Shown one piece after another: positions 56,460-64,000 of a stretch of 64,000 nucleotides of DNA; the stretch's first letter is position 1, and each line of letters begins with the position of its first letter. The translations under genes were made by a program, and so were the position numbers. The stretch lies in assembly GCF_025118155.1 (NCBI RefSeq), contig NW_026251414.1:248001-312000 (forward strand). The letters run 5' to 3'. The stretch comes from Cokeromyces recurvatus. Its lineage: Eukaryota; Mucoromycota; Mucoromycetes; Mucorales; Mucoraceae. The notes beneath the pieces were generated by a model. It worked only from the letters and a program-made list of their open reading frames with translations, was not told where the DNA came from and ran no database searches.

Positions 56460-57482
56460 AAAATTCCATTGGCAGGTATTGGCAGGTATTGGCAGGTTGT
56501 TATAAATAGTAAACAAAAAGCCTTTTTTTTTTTAAATACCGTAGATTCATCATGAAGGTTCTTTGATAGCAAGTACAGTTCTATCTAGTTTTATTTACAG
56601 ATATATATATTTATATTTAGGCTCTATGATCTCTTTTTCTCTTTCTTTCTCTCTTTAGTATTACTATTTTCTTATATAGTATGTCTATGATGAAAAAATA
56701 ATATAAAATGTTAGGGCTTGTACAGCATATATTTGAAGAAAGAAAACATGAGATTTTAATTATAACAGTGTCAGATTATATTTTTTTTTTTTTGGGACGG
56801 AGATAGGTTTTAATTGTTTTATTTATTTGTATTTCTTTTTTCTTCTTTTTTTTTTTTTTTATAGATATGTATAATAAAAAAAGGGAAAGTATAACACGTT
56901 TTTTATTGATTCATGTAAACAATATTTAGCCAGTACATTCACCTTACTACATATTAAAAAATGATGTGCTTGTACTACTTGTCAAAAAAAAATCTTATGT
57001 ATGCGTAGATTGCATTGTATGTGTAACATTTATTTTGTAACGGAACTAGTTCCTTTTAACTTTCATTTACCAACAAAATACTCAAAATAATTTCAGCCAA
57101 TAAAATCCATTTAAAGAAAGTATTTTACTTTATAAATGTATTGATATTTATATTTATACATAAATAAATAAATGCATATAAATATCTATATATTTATTTA
57201 TATATTTAATTATTTACGAATATGAATAGATCATCATATAAAATAAAAGGGGAGAGGGCTTGTAATTTCTACATAAGATTTATACTCATTAATTCGAATA
57301 ACTTTTTTTTTATTAAGATGGGTAAAGATATTCAGGGTTCTATTGTAATGTGTGTGTGTGTGTGTATGATTTGTTTTGTTTTGTTTTTTTTCATATTAAA
57401 AGGAACTTAATGACATGAATTACATATCTTAGTATCATTGCTTTGACAATACGTTGTTGTTGTTGTTGTTGTAGTCTAAACT
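56220..57482. other. Intergenic stretch upstream of the chitin synthase
   Basis: AT-rich with A- and T-runs (56426-56457) and three tandem GGTATTGGCA units at about 56475-56500. No gene supported. Confidence 0.55.
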
Positions 57483-59262
57483 TCATACTGAGGACGGGGG
57501 AAAAGAGCTACAATTCTTCTCTAATCTCTTTTCGGACTTCAGCTCAACCAATTTCCTTATAGTTTCTTCTATTGATTTTCTTTTCAATAATTGATTCAAG
57601 TTATCAGGAACCGAATGATAGTTCTTCTTTTTAGAAAGGCCTTGATTTAGTTCAACAAAAGTGGATGGTAACTTTATTCTGGATTCCTTTTTCGTACAAC
57701 AGTTTTCTTCCACAAGTGGCCTAATTGAATGCATAGAAGGACAATCTAAATGACAATTTTTTTCATCAGAACAACTTTCCTCTTCATCATCTTCCTCCGA
57801 ACAAGAATAACAACAAGAATAACAACAACAACAACAACAAATATCGTTCTGATTACTGCAGTAAGAGTGTTGTTTAGGATTATTATTGATACTAGAATGC
57901 TGATCAGTAGAATTGTTCGTCGGTTGATGATGGAGTGATAGCTGCTTACAATGAATAGCAGCTTGCGGTTGTTGATAGCATTGCTGGGTTTTTTTTATTA
58001 CCATCATCTGCTTCTTTTTTGGTTTTGTGAGTTGACTCTTCTTTTTATTACTAGTGGTGGAATGTAAAGTATTAGAACAAGATGCACTATTTTCTTCATT
58101 ATTATTAGTATTCAAAGTTAACCGTTGATGACGTCCAGATGAGGAATGAGGAGGAAGAAGGGTTGATTTCGCAAGTGAATCATTAAAGTAAATAGTATTC
58201 GAATAATATTTTGAATGTGTTGGTCTACTACTAGTAGCATAAGGAGTAGAGATAGAGGCTGTAGGAACTATCACGGGAGGAGGATGACAGTAAGGTTGCT
58301 CTTGTTTTGGAAAGGCCTTACCGGTGACTGTAGCTGCTCTTTGGGCTAACATAGATGTTGTACCACTTTGAGAATACGTAACAGATTCAGGTGATGGTAA
58401 CCATAAGAACATAGATCGACGTCGATATTCTTGGCGGTGTCTTTCTTTCATACGATTCATAACGGACACATTATTTTGATTGGTTGCTATCTTTTCAGTA
58501 GCAGATTTTGCCATCCATAGTTCACTTAACGGTCTATCCTCATCTTCTTGTTGCCTAGGAGTAGATTTAGAAAGCAAATGAGGGTGAGGGTATGTAGTGA
58601 TTGAAGAATTAAAGGAAGAACTTGAATTAGAGGTATCATCAATAACATGTTTTACATGTTTATTCGCCACATGGTTGCTATTCAGTATGAGTGAAGCTCT
58701 GTTACTGTTAGTGAATGACTTACAGTAATCATTGGTCAACTTATTATAGGATCTTCTTAAAGCAGAAGCCGTTGGCTCAAATTCTTTTTTATCCTCAAAT
58801 GATGGCACTACTTTTCTTGGGTCATTTTGATTCATGCTACTGGTTTTAAAATTTAACGAATGTTGAATACCTTTTGATGAAGTATCACTTCCAGCAAGTA
58901 CTATAAACAAAAAGTAAATTCATATAATATAAAAACTTGATATTTTCTTCTACTTTTTTTAAAGAAAAATAAAATGGATATAACTTACCCGAAGCAGAGG
59001 ATGCAGAAGAAGAATAATACGAACTTTTGCCTGATAATAATGACTCCCTATGAGACGTCGATTCTTCTGATAATATACTTTGTGTAAAATTAGATAAAGA
59101 TGATCTTTCTAACATCATAAATGTATCTGATGTAGGTGAAGAATGAAGCCTTTGTTCAATTATTGATCCATCTTGATTAAATTCATATTTTACAATTTGT
59201 GGCTCTTGAGGTAATTTTTTTTGACTTGTTAGCTTCTTTTTTCTAAAACTAAAAAGGCCCAT
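57483..59262 (-). CDS. Hypothetical Ser/Asn/His-rich protein with a cysteine cluster
   Basis: Two exons (59262-58989 and 58900-57483), phase 1 junction, 563 aa. It begins MGLFSFRKKKLTSQKK; the Gly at position 2 fits an N-myristoylation site. Most of the chain is disordered, rich in Ser, Asn, Thr, His and Gln. Near residues 440-490 there is a striking cysteine cluster (ICCCCCCYSCCYSCSEEDDE) followed by acidic residues and more cysteines, which could be palmitoylated or bind metal. The C-terminus is basic and helical (LNQLLKRKSIEETIRKLVEL). No family recognised. Removing the intron (58901-58988) joins ASSASG to VLAGSDTSS in frame. Confidence 0.7.
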
Positions 59263-62200
59263 TTTATTTAAAAGATAAATGAAATTAGGTAGAAAAATGA
59301 ATAAATGTATACCTATTTTGTTGATTTTATAGTTGGTCTTTTGTGAATTTTATTACCTGCAACATTATATATGTATACATATATATCTCCTGCAGACTAA
59401 AGTGGATGCTATATTTAAATAAAAAAAAAAATTGCCAGGCTAATATATAATAAGTTCTTCTATTTAAATGATTCACTTTTCTTATTTCATGCATTTAGGA
59501 GGAATGAATTAAGCTTTGAATTATTGTAAATAATAACGTACTATTATACTTGACACAATTATATATGCATTGCTTATCATACAATGTAACTTTATTTAAG
59601 AAGGTATACAAACACATTGTCTTGGTGTATATTCATACGACAGAATGTATATCATTGTATTACATGCAATCAAAAGCAAAGCTCTTTGGTCTAATTCTTC
59701 TCCTTTTTTTTTTTACACACATATATTTCCTATACGGTTGAATTTTAATATCTATATACATATTTCTCCTGGGTACATACTATGTATATATATGAAAAAT
59801 ATATATCCACATATTTTATTTTATTTTTTTTATTAATTTTCAATATGCATTCTTATACAACATATAGTTTAAAATTAATATCCATAAGGTAGTATGTATG
59901 CATTATCTTGCATATATAATAGGGTATTCTGTAGGCACACAATACATACATATAAAATAACCAATGGCAATAGATTTCAGCGGATTTTTAAATGTCAATT
60001 CCAAATAACATACTTTAATTTCCAAATTGGCAATTACATTTTTTTTTTTATTTTAAGCATGAATTATATCCATTTACTTTTTAATGGAAGATGACCAAAG
60101 CAGATTTAACATGGGAGAATGATAATAGAGCCATAGATTACATTACTAATACAGAAGAAGTGTTTAATATTAAGAACCAAACTAATTTAACAGGGTATAA
60201 GAAGACAGACAGAAATTGTTTAAATTAACTTTTCTTTTCTGTATTGTGCACTCCTTGTTTTTTTTTTCTTCTTATTAACGAGATGAGACTTGATGATTAT
60301 TCTCAAATAGTTTTTGCATCTGGAGTACTATCAAGTATAGTATTAATAAATCGTCACATGTGAATAAAATGCTGGTCCTCTTGGTAGGTTTTTCTTTTTC
60401 TTTTCTTTTTTTTTATAATGCCCTTTTTCATTTATAAGAATGTAAATTAAGTTTTGCATCCGATTAAAATCACCATGAATATACGACTGATAATCAAGTT
60501 ACTATGAGTATAATGCGTTAATTACTTTTCAAACCTCTTTACCACTACTTTTATCGAATGTGGTCATATAAACACGTAATTCGACAGTTTATTTTTAGTC
60601 CGTAGATGTAATCTCTCCTTCTGTGTCAATATTGTACGAGCATTAACTATAAGAGAATGTTATTCAATTGCAAGCTCCCATTTCCAAATGGCTGCCTTAT
60701 TTAAATAATGCCTTTTTTCTTTTTCCTTTTTCATACAAGCACTTTCGAGTACTAATGGTTGAAGTTTAAAAAAGTATAAACAACTAACAGCAAACAAAAC
60801 GTACATTTTATGTTATTACATAATATTGGTAAAGACACATCCAATGACTACTTCTGGAAATTTGCAGGTTGTTCCTTAGACGATTGTATCTGTCGCTTTA
60901 AAAAAAAACAGTGTTGAATGCAATTGACTTGTTTCCAAATTAAGAGTATTTGACAAAATATAATCTGTCATAGTATTTGATGTATAATGTATGATTATAT
61001 GTAAAGAAATAAGCCTCTAGATACTTTATTCATTTTCAAAAGGATGATATTAATCATTTTCGACATAAAAAAAAAATGAAGTATTATCTGAATGGATTGT
61101 TAAAAATCATGATAATATGAAACAGCTCAAGTAATATCTATGATGCCGCTATTCATTAATATGTCATCATCTTTAGATTATAGTAATCTTTTGTACAATC
61201 CAAGTTGACATAACATAGAAAATAAGGCTGAATATGACATGTATTTAATAAATTAAAATACTGGATGAAGGTACAAAAATGCGGACGTTGGAGTCAACAA
61301 AGTGTTAATAATTCCTAGCTATCTAAAAAGAAGAAGAAAAAAAAAGTCGAAGTAGGTTATTTTGATATCTTTCCTAGTAGGAGAAGATAAGTTTTTTCAC
61401 TGTGACTATAGAACACACCCAACCAGAACCAACTATAAGCTACTAGGGCCATAGAAAAATAATTTACTACACAAGTATAATATAGAGAATAGGGTTCATA
61501 GAGAAATAGAAACAACAGTACAATCTCAAAGACTATAAGGGCAATTTTGCCATCCCTAAAATGATATGCATTTAAAAGTTAGATTGTCACTGCTAGTTCT
61601 ATATTGTAATGGCTGTACAATTATATTCTTTCAAAGGTATTATTGAATATAAGGATAAACAACACATCAATATCAATTTATAGAGAGTTTTTTTTTTCTT
61701 TAGTAACAATCATACCTATTACTTCATGCCTCCATTATTAGTCTTATTTCATATTCCTCATTAGCGTATGTATAACCATACAAAATGAATGTACGGTTGA
61801 ATGTAATTGTCATATCCCTCTAATATATTATCATATCTATCATTTGCTCATAAACCGTAGAAATAACTGTTCGTCAAAGTTGTGTATCAGGTAATTCGTA
61901 TATTGTGAAATTCAATATAACAGTTTTATTTATAATATAAAACAGGGTTTCATTTCTATTAGACTAGTCATAAATACAACTACGACCATAATAAGCTCAA
62001 AAGATATGCATATAGAATAGATTATTTTCTATACTTGTAGAGTTTTGTATACTAAATTTTTTACGTTACTATATTGCGAGTCTATCGATCAAGACATACA
62101 ATACATGCATATACATACATATATATATAGTAAAAGGTCTTTTTGTATAGGCTCAACGTATGAAACTATAGATATTATATATGTATGTATATATTTGTAT

Positions 62201-62263
62201 ATATAAAGGAGTCCAAATAGTATATTCTAATTCATATGCTTATATTTGTAATAAGTTATTACT

Positions 62264-62317
<54 letters not shown>

Positions 62318-62855
62318 CATTTAAATAGTTATTTAGATTTATAAATAATAAGTGATAGTAATAAGATTCTAACAGAAGAAGCAATACACACTAAAAATGA
62401 ATATAATAGCTTAAAAAAAGATGAGAGAGGTAGGATGGTTATCTTTTAATGTAACAGTGCAAATCACTATATTCAGTCGAAATTATTAACACATAAGTTT
62501 GTTTAAGAATAATAAAATACTTGAGCTTGCAAAAATATGTTACAAGGCAGTACTTTATTAAGGAGCTGGTTACTCATTAATCCCTGTTAAGGATTTAAAA
62601 TGTCAATCAACCTAATACACTAAATGCTTCAATAAAACTATAACAAATTTATGAATGGCAAAATATCTATTAAATTAACTGTGGTTTGTATAAAAAAGTA
62701 TATTTTTTTTTTCAAAAGGAGAAGATATAGAATTATCTTTGTTCACTAGTTTTTTTTATAAAAAAAAACGCATAATAACTACGAAAAGAACAAGCATTGC
62801 ATTGTATAATGTGACACGTTTTGAAGTGTATTTGCTACTACTATTGCTATGTGCC

Positions 62856-62896
<41 letters not shown>

Positions 62897-63042
62897 ACCC
62901 ATTTTGGATTTAACTAAAAACATTTTCGATTTAACATTCAGAAAAAAAAAATCTTATTTCTTTCTCTTTTATTTATTTTATTTTATTTTATTTATTTATT
63001 TATTTTTTTGTTCTCCTTTATTCTTTTAAGTTTAGCGAGCTT
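59263..63042. other. Long AT-rich stretch without a supported gene
   Basis: 3.8 kb. A short plus-strand frame at 60091-60228 (45 aa, MTKADLTWENDNRAIDYITN) looks slightly protein-like, resembling the start of SANT-type transposon proteins, but has no continuation. A-runs lie at 62267-62316 (50 A) and 62857-62894. No RNA gene was recognised. Confidence 0.5.
62267..62316 (+). repeat. Run of 50 A
   Basis: Pure A-run in the intergenic stretch, not attached to any recognisable retrotransposon end. Confidence 0.9.
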
Positions 63043-64000
63043 ATGTACAATATTCCGATTGCAACTCCTTACTTGAGAGATGTTGAAATGACAGATGTTG
63101 TAGAATCATTGCACAATTATACCTCTGAAAAAAAGACAAAAAAGCCAAAGAAACGAATTGTTTATTACCATAGTTTAGAGCCCGAAAAAAATCACAAAAA
63201 AATTGGTAAAAAAACACAAAAATAAAATAAAATAAAAATAAAGTAGAAGAAATAGCAGCAGTACACCGACATAAAGATTGACCTTCAGTTATATATATCT
63301 ATATATATGTTTATATTTATATAGACTTTACAAAAAAATTACCTTTAGAATTATGTATATATATAATTACCTTTCTTGATTTTGACACATTACGTTGTAT
63401 TCCAAAATTATCCCGAAGTTGGGCTAATTTATTTTATGCAGACGACATTTGGAAGACTCAGATGATTCAGCGTGGTTGGCGATTGAAGATACCACCTTAT
63501 TATTTTTTGAGCCCAGAAGAACAAAGCTGGTATTATTGGTTTAAACAGCAATACCAATTGGAAATAAGATGGAGAACAGGTCAAGTTGCTTCTCATTATT
63601 TAGTCGGACATCTTGACAGTGTATATTGTTTGCAATTTGATGATACCAAGATTGTTACTGGAAGTCGTGATCGTACTATAAAGATTTGGGATCTTCAGTT
63701 ATACCAATGTATTGATACCTTAGAGGGACATCAGGGTAGTGTGCTCTGTTTACAATATAATGAACATGTTATTGTGTCAGGTTCGTCAGATCATACTGTC
63801 ATTATATGGGATATAAAAACAAAGCGTATGCGAGGAAGATTACATGTAAAAAAAAAAAAAAATTGCATATAAATAATATATGTTTATACTAGTTTTTTAT
63901 ATATAGGGACATACAGCTGGTGTATCAGATGTTTCATTTGATGATCGACATATTATAAGTTCTTCCAAGGATGGATCTATTCGTATTTGGAGTAGTCGTT
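63043..64000 (+). CDS. F-box/WD40 repeat protein, cut by the window end
   Basis: Exons 63043-63205, 63325-63845 and 63907 to beyond 64000. After a basic N-terminus (SEKKTKKPKKRIVYYH) an F-box is formed across the first splice (FTKKLPLELCIYIITFLDFD, then LSRSWANLFYADDIWK). WD40 repeats follow: HLDSVYCLQFDDTKIVTGSR with TIKIWD, GHQGSVLCLQYNEHVIVSGS with TVIIWD and GHTAGVSDVSFDDRHIISSS with SIRIW. This arrangement is that of substrate receptors of SCF ubiquitin ligases (Cdc4, Met30, Pop1 type); the substrate is unknown. More repeats are expected beyond the window. Phase is kept at both introns. Confidence 0.9.

Noticed and set aside
56475..56500. Three tandem GGTATTGGCA units
   Set aside because: Too short and too few to call a regulatory site or CRISPR-like array.
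60091..60228. 45-aa frame starting MTKADLTWENDN
   Set aside because: Slight resemblance to SANT-type transposon proteins but too short, with no continuation or flanking repeats.

Overview
The window is from a filamentous fungus of the order Mucorales (Mucoromycota). The evidence is an AT-rich sequence, short introns with GT..AG ends and long T- or A-runs, a chitin synthase fused to a myosin-like motor, and transposon families typical of these fungi (Tc1/mariner elements, LINEs with a zinc-finger ORF1, Gypsy elements, a Fanzor relic). The genus cannot be fixed from the sequence alone.

Left part (1 to about 38,000): mostly mobile DNA in nested layers. It starts with the intact ORF1 of a LINE (21-1193, minus) and a fragment of an IS630/Tc1-type transposase (1416-1868). 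Next is a decayed gene of unknown family (about 2362-5770) split by a complete Tc1 element (3255-4904, here A) with near-identical 210-bp terminal inverted repeats and an intact 343-aa transposase. Two decayed Tc1 copies follow (B1 5867-7533; C2 about 8769-10083). A second complete Tc1 element (C1 10158-11817) is inserted in the end of another B copy. From 11981 to about 19,850 there is an LTR-like repeat, a LINE 3' fragment split by a solo LTR (12581-13182, 5-bp target duplication), a decayed unknown gene, an inverted second LTR copy (15504-16101) and a degenerate Gypsy gag-pol. Host genes in the middle are a low-complexity hypothetical protein (20816-21813), an EamA-type transporter (24579-26027) and a secreted CAP/PR-1 protein (26634-27230). 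From 29,360 to 36,280 there are two LINE copies in tandem; the longer one is interrupted by a decayed Tc1 element (32902-34586) and by a solo LTR (32318-32676, TSD GTTGT). At 36439-37866 lies a degenerate Fanzor, the eukaryotic homologue of the RNA-guided nuclease TnpB.

Right part (38,900 to 64,000): ordinary gene-dense chromosome. Genes are an NDT80-type transcription factor, a UPF0538 (C2orf76-like) protein, a possible TPX2-type microtubule protein, the box C/D snoRNP protein NOP56, ribosomal protein uL11 (RPL12), gamma-glutamyltransferase, a 1776-aa chitin synthase with a myosin-like motor, a serine-rich hypothetical protein and, cut by the window end, an F-box/WD40 protein. I resolved exon structures by reading frame continuity and splice sites. 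They include a 3-nt first coding exon (NOP56), a 9-nt last coding exon (RPL12) and a 10-nt internal micro-exon (gamma-glutamyltransferase).

The neighbouring host genes do not form a pathway. NOP56 and RPL12 both serve ribosome biogenesis and are convergent. The most interesting signals are the Fanzor relic, the four-site inverted terminal architecture shared by three Tc1 families, and the datable nested insertions. I found no tRNA, rRNA or CRISPR features.
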